Source of the DNA: Hemerocallis citrina
Taxonomy: Eukaryota > Streptophyta > Magnoliopsida > Asparagales > Asphodelaceae
Length of the DNA: 64,000 nt
Direction of reading: 5' to 3'
Assembly: GCA_017893485.1 (NCBI GenBank)
Contig: CM030361.1
Coordinates: 139,580,461-139,644,460, forward strand
Of this stretch, positions 35,978 to 48,630 are shown piece by piece; position 1 is the stretch's first letter, and every line of letters starts with the position of its first letter. The notes beneath the pieces were generated by a model. It did no database searches and was not told the DNA's origin. It was given only the letters and a program-made list of their open reading frames with translations. A program made the position numbers and the translations under genes.

Positions 35978-38900
35978 ATGGAGTCCTCCTCCAGCTCGGC
36001 CCGATCCCGGGCCCAGCCCAAAAAGATCTTCCAAACTGAAGCTGAATCCTCCGACGGCGCTTTCGTCCACCTCCCCAACCTCCCCTCCCGCGGCCTCTTC
36101 GACAACACCATTCTCCCCTCTTCGAATCTGGTTCGCTCTCTCTTTCTCTCTCTTTCGCTCTAATTCGAACCCTGGTATCTTAAAAATTCGAATTTTTGAA
36201 GTGGGTTACTTTGGAATTCGTGCAGGGTGGGATGAGGGTGTATGTCTGCGATCACGATACATCGGCTCCAGGTTTGTGCTTTTTTGTGTGACTCTGGTGG
36301 TGGGGGTGGATGCGTTTGATTTGAGGTTTGGAATGTGTTTGGATTGGGTTTGTAAAAGTAGGGTTTTTGGGGTGTGTTGGGTGGTTTTCAATTTGTTGTG
36401 TAATTTCAATTTTTTTTATTTTTAATGTGGAATATGGATGTGGATGTTGCTAGGGTTTTGGGTTCAGTTTAGTTTCATTTCATGGAGGAAAAAAAATTGG
36501 GAACTTGTGGTTCCTTCTACTTTTGCTTATCTGTGCGGAAGGGGTTTGTGTCCACCCGCCCGCTATTGGCAAAATTGGCAAAATTATAACTTTAAGAAAA
36601 TGGTCAAATATAAGTGGGTGGTTTGATGTTGACGCGAAAGGACGAAAGTGCGCGAGGGAGTGCTGAAGTTTGGGCAGGCGGGAAAGATTGGGGGAGAGTG
36701 GGGGTAATATGAGGGGAACATGCATTGCACAAGGTACACTTGTACTTGTAAGCATAACTTTGATGCTACGTTCTGGAATTGCTTTTTTTTAAGGGTTTAG
36801 GGACATTGTTTTGAGTATCGGCTTATTTGGGCGATATATCAGTTCAGGGGGTTGAGCGCTATTGGTTTGAAGTTTGAATGTTGTTTTGCGATTTTGAGCA
36901 AGCAACCCTGATTTATCAAGGGGAGACCCGAATATTGTTGATGTTTAAAGAACTTAAGAAGTTATTTTTTTGTAGTATTTATTGTGAGGATACTTTCGCT
37001 TCATGAAAATTTCAGTCTAATACTTCTATATGACACTGCAAAATGTACACATTTTTGCCAGGTTTATTGACAGTGAGATAATTGTCTATCTTATCGAAAA
37101 AGCAACATAATTTGCCATATGTTTGATCCAGTTCTTATGTTGTTTAGTATGTTTAAATATTTAGTATTTGAATTTGTCTCTTTATGTATTTTGAAAATCC
37201 CTGCCATTATGCTAAAACTTCGAGGCCGCCCTTTCTCACGAATCTTTTGTGTCCAGGGGTAGTTTGTGGGCAAGGAGATCACAAAAGGCATAGCGCTTTT
37301 GAGCCCTGCCTCTTTGAGACGGGGGCTACTTCCAGACAGTAACTAAGTAGTTATTAACTCGGCTCCGGGGACCTAATCTTGATCTAGATTTATTCGAGAA
37401 CTGTGTTGGTCGGTATCTACCTATAGTATCGGCCCCCATAGTGGAAGGAAGGTTGTGTTTTCTAAGAGAGGAGGCGCCAAAGTCCGCACTGTAGCTATAG
37501 GTAACCATAGAAAGCAACGATTGCTTAGACGTTTCGTCCACAAATAGCCGAATAAATAGGCCTAAGACTCCGTAAAGAGGTCGAATCCTATACAATCAAT
37601 TTTAGCGCTAATTGCTTGCTGAGGAACTCAACGTGTTTCCACGATTTGACCACCCGGCCAATTCTGTTCCACTTAATTCCTTTCATGGCCACATATCTTT
37701 ACGGCTAAGGAATGTGAAATCTTCTTTCTCCTGTTAGAAGAGTTGAGGAAAATTGCACTTGTATTCTAAAACGTCCACTCAGGTTGAGAGCCCATTTTTT
37801 TAGGGGCCAAAGAAACGAGATAATGTCTAACAAATTGTGGGCCGAGACCTGGACATTACGTTGTGGTATTTTTTTTTAATCTGCATTTAAATTGCGTAGC
37901 CAGTGAGATTTGAACCTGGGTTGCTCTGGTACCATGTGATAGTCCCTGCCACTAAGCTTAAACTTCGAAGTTGTAGAAGGGTTGAGGAAAATTGCACTTG
38001 TATTCTAACATGTATTAATTTGAATGGAACTTGTGTTAGACAATTATATATCTAGGTTTTAATTCTATTATTCACATTAGATAGATTACATTTGTGATAT
38101 ACAATTAATGTTGTCCAATGATTACTGAATATCTCCAATATCCAATATGTGGAATCCAATATGAAAAATTGTCATCCAATACTGATCCTGATATCCAATA
38201 TCTAGAACCTTCTTGAGTAAGGTACGAGTATGTTTGATTTGCAAATGGTGTTTTTATTCTTAACAATGGTAAGGGCATGCTTCCTTGATGTATGTGGTTT
38301 TGATTTGTGCTTCCAATTCCATTTAGTTTGTTTGTTGCATCTTTCTTGCTTTTTTCCACTCTTTTGATTTTGTTTGCCTGTTGTGCCTTTTCTTGCCTTT
38401 TTTTCACTCTTTTGACTCTTTTGGCTAAAAGTGTAAATTGGGTTCTATTCTATGCTTTTTCACCTTCAAATATTTGTTGATGATTACCTGAATATGTAAG
38501 ACCTTAACTATGTCGTGAGTATATAGCTTCCTGTGTTATGCTAATTTTGTCTTTCAATTTTTTTTTTTGCTTCTATTTCATGCCCACTAATAAAGTAGGA
38601 GGATTGTGATATATTAACTATTTACAGAAACCATATTACATTATCGAGTCTTTTTAATGTGACTCCCTTTGTTCTTACATTTCTCTTAATGGACCCCGTG
38701 TGACAGTGATGCATTACATTAGCGCCATCTTTATTCAATATGAAGTGAGCAAGACTGACTATAACATTACCGAAAATGAGGTAGTTCATCGACCACTCTT
38801 TGTGTAGTGGCAAGTGTGCGATAGTGTCTTTCCCAAAGTGAGGCACCACATTGTGTCACGGATGTGACATCAGACATGAGAAATTATAATACTTGGTTTA

Positions 38901-41900
38901 AGTAATGTTAGAGGTTCCTTTTTAAGTATCTACTTTGTGAGTGAATTTATCTTTCTGTATTGTACTTATTTGGTCGTTCCTTTTTTGTTTCTATTCTGCG
39001 CCCTAATAGAGTAGGAGGGTTGTTATATTAGCTATTTACAGACACCATATTACCTTATTAGGGCTTTGTGAAGTGACTCTTGTTCTTACATTTTGCGTAA
39101 TGGACCCCTTGTGGGAGTGAGGCATTATATTGGTACCGTTTTTATTCAATATTAAGCTATGTTACATGGACAGTTCGTTTTGGTAGCCGTATCGTCTCAC
39201 ACGCGTCGGACACTCATCCCGGACAGCCAAATCTGACACAACACGTAGATATTTTAGGGCAGTTTCAAAATCTTCTTCGTTTCAGTGTCTCGCATCGCAT
39301 GGTGTCAATGTCGGCATGATCGCGCATTGTTGAACCTGGTAATTCTGAAAATGATGAAACTGATACTAAAACAAGGCCATTGTTGAACCTTTATAGAAGG
39401 GAAATTTACGACCCCATTAATCTTCTTGTACGCATGTGGAGTTTTATTATAAAGAACCTATAATCTCCTGCTTCAGTTAGTATGTATTAGGATTTTCTCC
39501 AATTTATGTCCTGGTTCTATATAAAATGCACCTGTGCTTCAGTCAGTATGTATTACTCACTAATTTTGTTCAACAGTGTGCTTACTTGATTTGTTAATAT
39601 GATCAAAAAAAAATTCACTAAAATTTCAAAGTGGTAATTGTGCAATTTTTTTGTTTATTAGAGGAGCAAGTCATAAAGACAAACACCACAAACATTTTGA
39701 TTAGAGCTCTGCAGATTAGTAAACAAAAGAATGAGCAGAAGGATGTGGCGACATCGAAAGCTCCAAACAAAGGAAAAAGGTATGTTGTTTTCCATTTTGT
39801 ATTACTGCTTCCATATGCTAACCTTTAAGTTGGTTAGTGGTGTTCTTATTGCTGACACATAAGATATTGTAGTAGCGTATTTTCTGTTACTATGATAGCA
39901 ATATAAGTCTGCTTTTAGAGAGATTTGTGCTTTGCCGTATCTAAAGGTGCCAAGGATTTATTCATATGAGTCTGATATAAAAGCCCAAGTGTAATATTCA
40001 GAGTGCTGTTTGTTTATTTCGGCAATATTTATGCATTTCGGTAGTATTATTTTCTCGGCAATAAGACTGCATAAAGCCTTTTTCCTTATATATATAATGA
40101 TTATTATGTATATTGTTCACATTGTTATACGGACTGCTAAGTATTGTGAACTTGTTTGTTTATTTATTTGTTTTTTTCATTTTCCTTTAACAGATTTTTT
40201 ATAATAAACGGAAAGAAATGGTTAGTTCTAAATTATATAATAAATTATATTGTATATTGTGCTAGTTGTCTTCTCTCATTTGCGTATATCATTACTGAAT
40301 GAGTAAGAAAGTATTCAAAACTAGGACCTTGCATACACTTCCATGATATGTATTTCAATGTAAAGAATGCAGTAACCTTGCGTACTTTCATGTGGCTGCA
40401 TGCTATGTTAATCAACTTCATCTCTATATATCACTGTTTCAAAAATTGGTTATTACCAAAATGAATGTGTTATATCAAATTTGGATTATGCCTGTGGATA
40501 CTTCCAGTCTCCTACTTTGCATATAAATGATAGACTAGCATGCGACCAAGTGTGCTATTTATCATCTGTTATTGACTTTTCAACTTCTTTTGTTACTCTT
40601 AAGTCTTAATATGTATGATTACCAACATGTGATTTCATTACCCAGTTTTCGAAGTGTGCTACTGCTCTCTATCATATGTTATTGACTCTTCAACTTCTGT
40701 AATTACTCTTAAATTATATCGGGTGTATCAGCTTAGAATATTCCTAATTGAACCAATACAATGCTTAAAAAATCGGATCTGATTGGAAAACTTACCATTC
40801 TCAACCAAAAGGAGGTCAGTATCAGCTGCCGTGCCCGAGAATCCCTGAATTAGAATGAGAAAAAAAATAATCAATCTTTCCAAGAGAGAAATAGAGCTCT
40901 TCTCGTGTTTTACTAATCGAACTAAAATAATATCAAAAACTCAGATATGATTGATAAACTTACCCATCTCAGTTGTGATAAGGTCATATCAGCTGCCTTG
41001 CTCAAAACTGATACAATCTTAATCCAACTGATATGATCCCAAGAAAGACCTGGATGAAAAATTACCTATCTCAGTACAGATGTTACTGGTAGCAGCTGTC
41101 GGATCTGAGAATAACAGTGATAGAATAAGAAAAAGGGGGGAAGTCAAGGAGGGTGGAGGAGGCGACTTGATCTGGTCGAAACTTACCCTTCTCAGTGGAG
41201 GTGAGGTCCGTTCAGCTGCCTTGATCAAGAATCATTTAGATGGAATGGGGAAAACATGGAACTTACCTCATCAGAGAAAGGTGACCCTTCTTTTGTTTTC
41301 TTATTCAAGCCCATATAGTCCCAAGAGAATAAGGTCTTGTCGATAACTTACATATCTCTTCCAAGAGGAGGTCGGTCTTTGTAACTTGGTTGAAAATCAA
41401 ACTTGCCTATCTCACCCATGATGATATAGTCCCGGAAAATTAGATCTTGTTGCCAACTTTCCTATCTCACCCAAAATGATGTAGTCCCGAAAGATTAGAT
41501 CTTGTTGACAACTTGCCTATGTCACCCAAAATGAGATTGGTGTTAGCTAACTTGGTTCAGAAACACCAAAATTGGATGTGTGTGAGAGAGAGAGCAAGTT
41601 TCTATAGTCCCCAAGGTTAAAGCGGTGCATACTCGTCTAGAGAAAGAGAGAGGCAACCCTTTTCTCATTTTTTTAATTGAATCGATATAGTCCTCAAGGT
41701 TTAAGCGGCGCATAACAATCCAGGACCTCTTTACCGAAGGAGTCACTACACACACACACACAAACATATATATAGAATAAAGGAGGACAAGTGGCATATG
41801 AGGACATTTCCTTCTATGGCACGCTAAATTTTCATTCTCAACAACAAAAAATTAAGATCCAAACCGCTCAAGCTGATCTTGATTCCATAAAACATAGAGT

Positions 41901-44900
41901 GAAGTAAAATCATCAAATTTGAACATGTTTTGACAATTCATCTGAGGTTGAAAAATGAAAGGATTTTCAAAAATAGAACTAGAACTGTTGCGATCACTTA
42001 ATGCATGGAAAAAATGTGTTCAACTTTGATAATATGTCATCCTCTTTTGTTTTATGACATGTTTAATGGTGGGGATCATGCATTTGGGAGGAGGGTGCAG
42101 GAATTTTTAGGGTGGCATAGGAGAAAATTTCTTTGTATGCAATCTTTCCTCCCGTCTTCGTGTGTGTGTGTGTGTGTGTATATATATATTGGTAGTTGTT
42201 GAGTTGGAAGATGAGGTGGTGGCAATGGGGATGGAGGAGGTGGGTGAGTGGAGGCGGCGACGGTGGCAATGAGTGGAGTAGGTCGTGATGAGGAGTGCAG
42301 CGAGGGATTTTTCAGGCTATGAGAGAGGGGAAAACTTCCTATAGGATTTTGTTTGTTGAGAAAATCATTTGTTGAGAAAATCATATAATTTGGTTATTGC
42401 GTCCAGGTTAAACCTGTTAGCTACTACAACCCACCACTTGAAATCTTGTTCTCTTGTTTACTTAGGGGGTTGCCCCTTGTTTTCTTTGGGATTACTCTTG
42501 TAACATGTATACATAGACGTGCACACTATCAGAAAAGTGTGTATATATTAAAAGTAGTTTTTCAAAATATATTACAAATAATACTAAAAAACTATCCCTC
42601 GATTTGTTTATATATATATATCTTCTATTCTATGATGGGAGGAGTGTGTTTGGATGGTTGGCCTCCTCCCCTCTTTTACATTGCTTATATCTTTAATATA
42701 CACAAATCATGTCCTTGGAGGGAGTCTTCAACTTCCAATAGAACATTGTTAGTTCATATGGATTAATTAACCAAATATAAAATATATTTAAATGAGTGAT
42801 ATCTGTAATTTCCAACTAATGTCTAATTTACTATGCATGTTTTTGTTTGACAAGTAGTAGTAAATTTATACTATAGTGGGAGAAGAGTCGTCTCCTTAGC
42901 CTTCTCCCTTCTAATAAACTAGTTTTTTTGCACATGCAAATACACTCGAAAAATAAACTGGAAAAATGTATATTGTTATAAACTCTAATGAATCCTTAAA
43001 AATTATATAAATAGCGATATTTTTTTTTAAAGTACATGTTAATTAACGTATGGTTCACTAACTACTTCTTCATTCGTCAAATGGGAGATTTTTTTAAGAA
43101 AGCTAAATTTAATTAATTATTAAATTTAATAATGTACGAGAAGGAAATTGTAAAATTAGCATTAAATTTAGTGGTGAAAGCTATATATATTTCCACATAA
43201 AAAGAATGACGCCCTCTCAAATCGTTAATTAGTAACTGTTAATTAGTATCCAATAATTTAGTAACTATTAATTAGTAACTACAGATATGTTTATCATCGA
43301 GTCATACCTGTGTCGAAACACATGTCTGACACCTCTCTTTGTGTACTCCCTCCGTTTCAAAATATAAGTTATTCTAGGTTTTTACACGCCTATTAAGAAA
43401 AAAACCTAGGATTGGGAACAAGTACAAGACATTCTTGGTCTTTGAAGCTCATAAATGAGCTCCCAATTGTAAAATGTCCTATTTGCCTTCCTCTAGCTAT
43501 CAATAGTAGTAGGTAGGAGTAGTTGAAATTATAAGGGTAAAATTGGAAACCACTTAAAAATTAATTGATGGACATTTAAGATTGACAAGAGATTTGCATT
43601 GGAAACCCAAATTGACTTATATTTTGAAAGAAAAAAAAAGAAGCTAGAATGACTTATATTTTGAGTATTAAATTTTACAATATATCTTTAGATGTTACAC
43701 AATTTTAACACTTCTTTTGATCCCATAATCAACTGAATTCAAACACTTCTTGACAGTTCTTTGAAGTTTTCTCTTATATGACTGAAGAAGTATGCCTGTA
43801 TCTCATTTTCATACATCATCCAGGGATGGATGTGACTGGTGTTATCTACTTCCTAAAACATTACTTTTATTGCAGTTCCATACAATAGTAAAGTACAAAA
43901 TTTTATACGTCATTAATGCCAAATCGAATATGAGACATATGTTATATTTCTCCTTACCTTGTTGGTATGACTATTTGAACCTTTTATCCATATGCTATCT
44001 GATATTCAGATCTTTTATTTAACCTAACATTAGAGCTTGCCGTCCGGATTTGCAGATCCGCTGGAAAATCATTAGAGGAAAGATCATCAGCGAAAAGGGC
44101 AAACACTAATGGTTCCTCAAGCAGCTCTAGGCAGGGTATGCCTATATTCTATCGCTTTGTTTACTGAGTAGTTGATTGGATGTCTATGCAAAACTGTTAT
44201 ATTAGTCTATTTGACCACTCTCTCTCTCTCTCCCTCACTCAAAATTTGATATATCTTTCATCATTGGTCATGAATTATGCTTGTCTTTTTCTTTGTGGGT
44301 CTATGAGTACTCATGATTTTTCATGGGTTTTTTCGAAAAAAAGAAAAAAAAGTTGTTACACATAATAAATGAGTTAGAATTGATTTTGATATTGAACCTT
44401 AAACTTTAGTTGTAATCTGAACTTCTTGCTCAATTGCATGTTTTGCTAGTCATTGAGGGGTTATAAGGATCATGAAGAAGGTTGTCCTGTTCTTTTCCTT
44501 TTTCTAACTCATGAAAGTCATATGCAACTATTTTAAATTTTCATTTGGAGGTCAGTGGCTTCCTCCTGTGTGCTCTGACACTCCAATTTCCCTACCTCAA
44601 ATGTGATCCACCCGTTCACAGTGACCTCTGTGCCCTAGAACATACACAGATGAAGAAGTATCATGAGATCTCAATGCATTTTCTTCATGTATATTGTGGT
44701 TGTGGTTGTTTTATTGTTGAAAAAACGTTTATCTTGCATCCACTTGATGCATGTGTAGAACTTCCACACGATTTTCTAGTCACATCTTTTGTGGCACAGA
44801 GATCAAGTGGAACTGTAAAGCTCATGCTTTGATATATGGAATTGAAATTTTAGAGTGCCATAGGAGGAAATTATTTTTTTTGGTAGTGGCCTCCATTTTT

Positions 44901-47011
44901 TTCATTATATAATGTGTATATATGTATATTTGTGTGTGTGATATGTAGCATTGTCTTACATATTTGGAGTAAAAGAAGCCTGACCTTGTACAAATAATTG
45001 TCTTTACTACTGTCATTCTATTTCATTAGTTTTTCCAACTTCAGATTTTCTTCTTCACTAAGATCTGTCATCTGATGATATCCAAAATCATTGCATAATT
45101 GTGTTTTAACTATGCTATCACAGTATTAATGATGATGAACAGAATCGAGAAGGAGGCTTTATAATCTTGGAAAGATTTAATATTAAAATTAGGATTCATT
45201 ACTAAAAAGTATTGAATTAACTTGATTTAAATTTTAAAATAATTTATGCCTAACCTAATTCCTTTCTGTTAGGTAAATAAGTAGGTAATTCTGATAGAAC
45301 TTTTCTTCCTTTAGCTTTCTTAGGACCAAGTTTGTTAGCTTTACAGAAGAATTCTATTTTAGTGAATGCACTAGATAAATAATGTGAGTTTCTCTACAGA
45401 TAATGTACTCCATCTGTGTCATATGGCTTCCTCAGGAGTTTTTGCGTAAATGTTTTTGTTATTCTTTTACATTAGTTTTAGTTTTAGATTCTGATGAGTT
45501 AGTTTTTCGTCATTAAAAGCTAACCATGGAATACTCGCAGTAGCTCTAATCACTATTTGATTTATTTCCTTAACTCATGAGCTTTTTCCTTCATTTGTAG
45601 AAGGAGCAAGTGCTGGCTTTTCTGAAAAGACACTTCAGTCTATGACTGTGGAGCGGCTGCGGGCATTCCTCAAGGAGCGGGGCCTCTCACCAAAAGGAAA
45701 GAAGGTTAGGTTTATCACGTTTCCTTCTGTTATATTATGGTATCAAATCTTGGCCGATGCCTAGATGAATTGGCAGAGTTGGATTGGAAATATTCCCTCA
45801 ATACCCCTGATATGTCCAATCATACTGATAAGTGACAGCTGATGACCGATACTGAGTTTTGAAACCATCTGTTACGTCATCACCTCAATACCATTTTAAA
45901 CTAAGCCTTCCCTACTAAAATGGGATAGTTACTACTACAGATTTGGAAACCTTCATTGAGATATTACCAACAAACTTCTCAACCTGCTGTATGTCTAAAA
46001 TTAACCTTATTTGTGCAAAATTCTGGTCAAGATATAGCCTTTCTTTTAAAAAACCTTTTTGATTCATTTACCAATACCAAGTGAGAAAACATAATTGATA
46101 ATATGGAATTGCTCATGCAACCTGGAAGCAATCCTGTAAATCCTACCTTAGAGTTGATACCTCTGTTTCCAGAAATTGTATTCATCTTCGAGTTGAGTAT
46201 CAAGCCGAAGGCATATAAATTGAGTAAACCAATTAGGCTTCCCGGATGTTTGGATTCATACTGAATCCATGTGAAACCCAAAGCAATTCCCTGGAGGGGT
46301 TTGATTTTTAGTTTGATTCTGATATTTCCTATGGTGAAACAATTCCGTGGGTCAGTTATTAAATCTCTCACTGCCAACCATTCTCTACTTAATGCTTAGA
46401 TGATGTTGAACGGTCAACCGTGTTTGACTTTGTGCTAGTGTGTAGATTAACATAGAGCTATTAAAGGTTATCAATGTACAGATCATGCTTTGTCTTTGCA
46501 TAGTTGGTCATCATGTTTGGATAAAATGTCGTCGTATCAAAGTTCATATCCAACAAAACATTTTCTAGGTAATTGGGATCTGGCTTATTTTGTTCTCCCG
46601 ACAAACCCGAACTGGTATTCGTGATTTCATAATTAACTTATGAAAGTTCGTATTCAATTTTTGTTAGTCTGGGTGGGTAGAATAGGAAAGTAATTACGTT
46701 TGGTAAAACTAAGGGTCGCAATTATATTGAACATACATCTTCCCAGGTAATGGATTCATTATTTAAAGTACAGATACTTATTGAAAGGTATGGTTAACAT
46801 TTTTTTTTATTAAGAAATTTATTATGCATGATCGGATTTATTCTCTGTTTGTATGTTTGGAGTGTGTGGCCAAATAACCAAAGACCTAAAGACCAGCACT
46901 ATGCCTGTTACATTAGTAAAATAGTATATACTTCAGTTTTTTAAGGTGCTTGCTCAGCTCGGTTTCTCTATACAGGATGAACTAATTGCGCGGTTGAGGG
47001 ATAATGCATAG
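35978..47011 (+). CDS. SAP-domain protein, small plant nuclear type (six exons, 178 aa)
   Basis: The exons are 35978-36130, 36226-36271, 39662-39779, 44056-44135, 45601-45704 and 46976-47011, with phases that join in one frame of 537 bp including the stop. The N-terminus (MESSSSSARSRAQPKKIF, then DGAFVHLPNLPSRGLFDN and MRVYVCDHDTSAP) resembles a conserved plant protein such as the Arabidopsis SAP protein I recall as AT5G63460. Residues about 143-176 form a SAP motif (MTVERLRAFLKERGLSPKGK, then KDELIARL), a helix-extension-helix DNA-binding fold found in chromatin proteins. The middle is Ser/Lys-rich and probably disordered, with basic stretches suited to nuclear import. All splice sites are GT-AG. 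The gene appears intact and faces the phosphatase gene tail to tail. The exact cellular role is not known to me. Confidence 0.88.
37198..37970. repeat. Intron 2 island: SINE-like pieces around a high-complexity block
   Basis: On the - strand, 37860-37965 has tRNA-like promoter boxes (TTAGTGGCAGGGA as box A, GGTTCAAATCTC as box B), suggesting a SINE. A second box-A-like piece is at 37198-37216. Between them, about 37215-37690 is less AT-rich and of higher complexity than the intron around it, and may be an organelle-DNA insert. A 30-bp direct repeat (GTTGAGGAAAATTGCACTTG) occurs near 37740 and 37980. No gene is supported here. Confidence 0.3.
38584..39156 (+). repeat. Diverged direct repeat in SAP gene intron 2
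   Basis: About 160 bp at 38584-38745 recurs at 39000-39156 with many substitutions. Shared words include GTAGGAGG, CTATTTACAGA, AATGGACCCC and TTTATTCAATAT. It is probably an old duplication or two copies of one repeat. No coding signal. Confidence 0.65.
40785..41530 (+). repeat. Degenerate repeats in SAP gene intron 3, ending in a 55-bp tandem array
   Basis: A loose unit with AACTTACC(C/T)ATCTCAG followed by a CAGCTGCC motif recurs near 40785, 40957, 41058, 41180, 41258 and 41343. From 41401 it becomes a regular 55-bp tandem (starts 41401, 41456, 41511) with CCTATCTCACCC and TTAGATCTTGTTG. On the opposite strand each unit reads GGTAAGTT, like a splice donor. Confidence 0.65.
42160..42190 (+). 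repeat. Microsatellite (TG)n(TA)n
   Basis: A TG run of about nine units leads into a TA run. A CA run with TA tail lies at about 41750-41775. Both are in intron 3 of the SAP gene. Confidence 0.9.
43346..43665. mobile_element. Degraded Stowaway MITE in SAP gene intron 3
   Basis: It starts with CTCCCTCCGTTTCAAAATA directly after TA, the classic Stowaway (Tc1/mariner) terminus. The other end has the inverted GACTTATATTTTGAG but has lost the CGGAGGGAG tip. A second inner copy of ACTTATATTTTGAAA is present. Confidence 0.75.
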
Positions 47012-48630
47012 GAGCAGAATCAGCATAGAAGTTGAGGCACGGGCTTGTAACTTCAAATTGTTTATGACAGTGAAGAGAGCAAAATATTTTGCAAGCTCAG
47101 GCTTGTAACTTCTAGTTGTTAAGAATACCGAAGCAAACTGAAGTTTTAGTTGCTAATAGAAGACATCAGTGGGAAAGAACCCTTAGACAATGGCTTGAAT
47201 ATATTGTCGTGTTGTAGGTTCACATAAACTGTTATCAGAAGTACCTTAATATGTAGGATTCAGCTGACTTAAAATGGGCCATTCTGTTATTTTTCCTTTG
47301 TCTATTGATTTATTTTCTTCTTCTGGGTTTTTGTGTTTGTTTGAGAAAATGTGAATCCTCAAACTTGCTGCAGGAATATAGGCGAATAATTTCTTTAGAG
47401 GTTTAGAAGATGATGTGGCCTTGTATTCGGATAACCAAGTTGAATCAAGTCAGATTACCTCTGGCCTGTCATATCATCTTAACTATGTCTAATATATGAT
47501 CTTATAATCTTTTAATTATATATGAAAACTCAACTTTTATCTGCAAGGTATTCTTTGAATGTTGTTTTGGTAATATATTGTTTGTCAATAAATATTGCAT
47601 TTTGTTCTTGTTAGGATTGTTTGGCTTAGATCAAGGAGTTGGAAAGTGCTTTTGGATTGATTAATGATGCTGAAATTGGTACTTTTGTGTGTGTGTGTTG
47701 GGGGGGGGGGCTTGATCAAATCCCCACATTGTTTGATCAAATCTCCTAATACTTTTTCCCCCTCTAGTATATTGTTTGGTTTACTAAATGTGAAAGTGGA
47801 GATTTGGTTGATAATCTGCCTTTGAATATTTTGAGAATAACATTTTAGCTGGGGAAAAGACGTAACATTCACCACCAACCAAAATTAGAGGGTTTTTTTT
47901 TTTTTTTTTTTCTCTTCTCTATGTACGTCTTTGATTCCTTAGCCTGTTAAAAGAGTCAAATCGACAACCGGTTATAAAACTTTGTTAAATCTTTTAGGAG
48001 TTTTGACACCTTAAGGAACCAAATTTTAATGGAATAAAGATTAGATGAAGATGACCATGAGTTTGTACAGAAGCAAAATGTCATGTTAGATTCCTAACAT
48101 TCTTGCGTACTGCTAGTTGTACCAAATTCTAGAGTTTTGATTTGGATAGATTATTTTTCACATAAAAATGTTGGTTTTATCATAATATTATGTTGGAAAT
48201 TCAAAATCTTTGTTTGGCTAATCATGTACTTGAGGATGACGAAATCCACACGCGGACACTAACAATCTCCTCCAAATTCATCAAAAACGAGTTCCTTTTT
48301 TTCCCCCAAGCAAACACTCCGTCGTTAACTTGGTTCTCATCTACTTCAAATACTGGATGTCTGACAATTTTTACATCGAAAAGGATGCAATCTAAATATA
48401 TAAATACTGCAATTCCTATTTAAAAGGATGCACAAAATTCACTGCCCATACAAAAACGTATTATGCATCAACATGGGCCTCATCACCTCAAGAGAAACAA
48501 CACATGTAATTTCTTTTTTCAAGTCAGAAAATCTGCCTAGTTTCTGAGTATAGCATTTCTCTTACTCTATACTCTGATATATGCACCAATGCAATTCCCA
48601 ATCAATGTTGCACCAAGTCGAAATTTCTTT
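47012..48630. other. Intergenic gap between convergent genes
   Basis: This holds the 3' untranslated regions of the SAP gene (left) and the phosphatase gene (right). I see no gene in it. A run of ten G is at 47701-47710, after a TG repeat, and a T run of about 20 lies at 47892-47911. An open frame at 48190-48423 (+) has no recognisable content. Confidence 0.6.

Noticed and set aside
37890..37965. tRNA gene
   Set aside because: Box A and box B are tRNA-like, but I see no full cloverleaf; a SINE is more likely.
47701..47911. G run and T run as regulatory sites
   Set aside because: Simple runs in an intergenic gap with no other signal.
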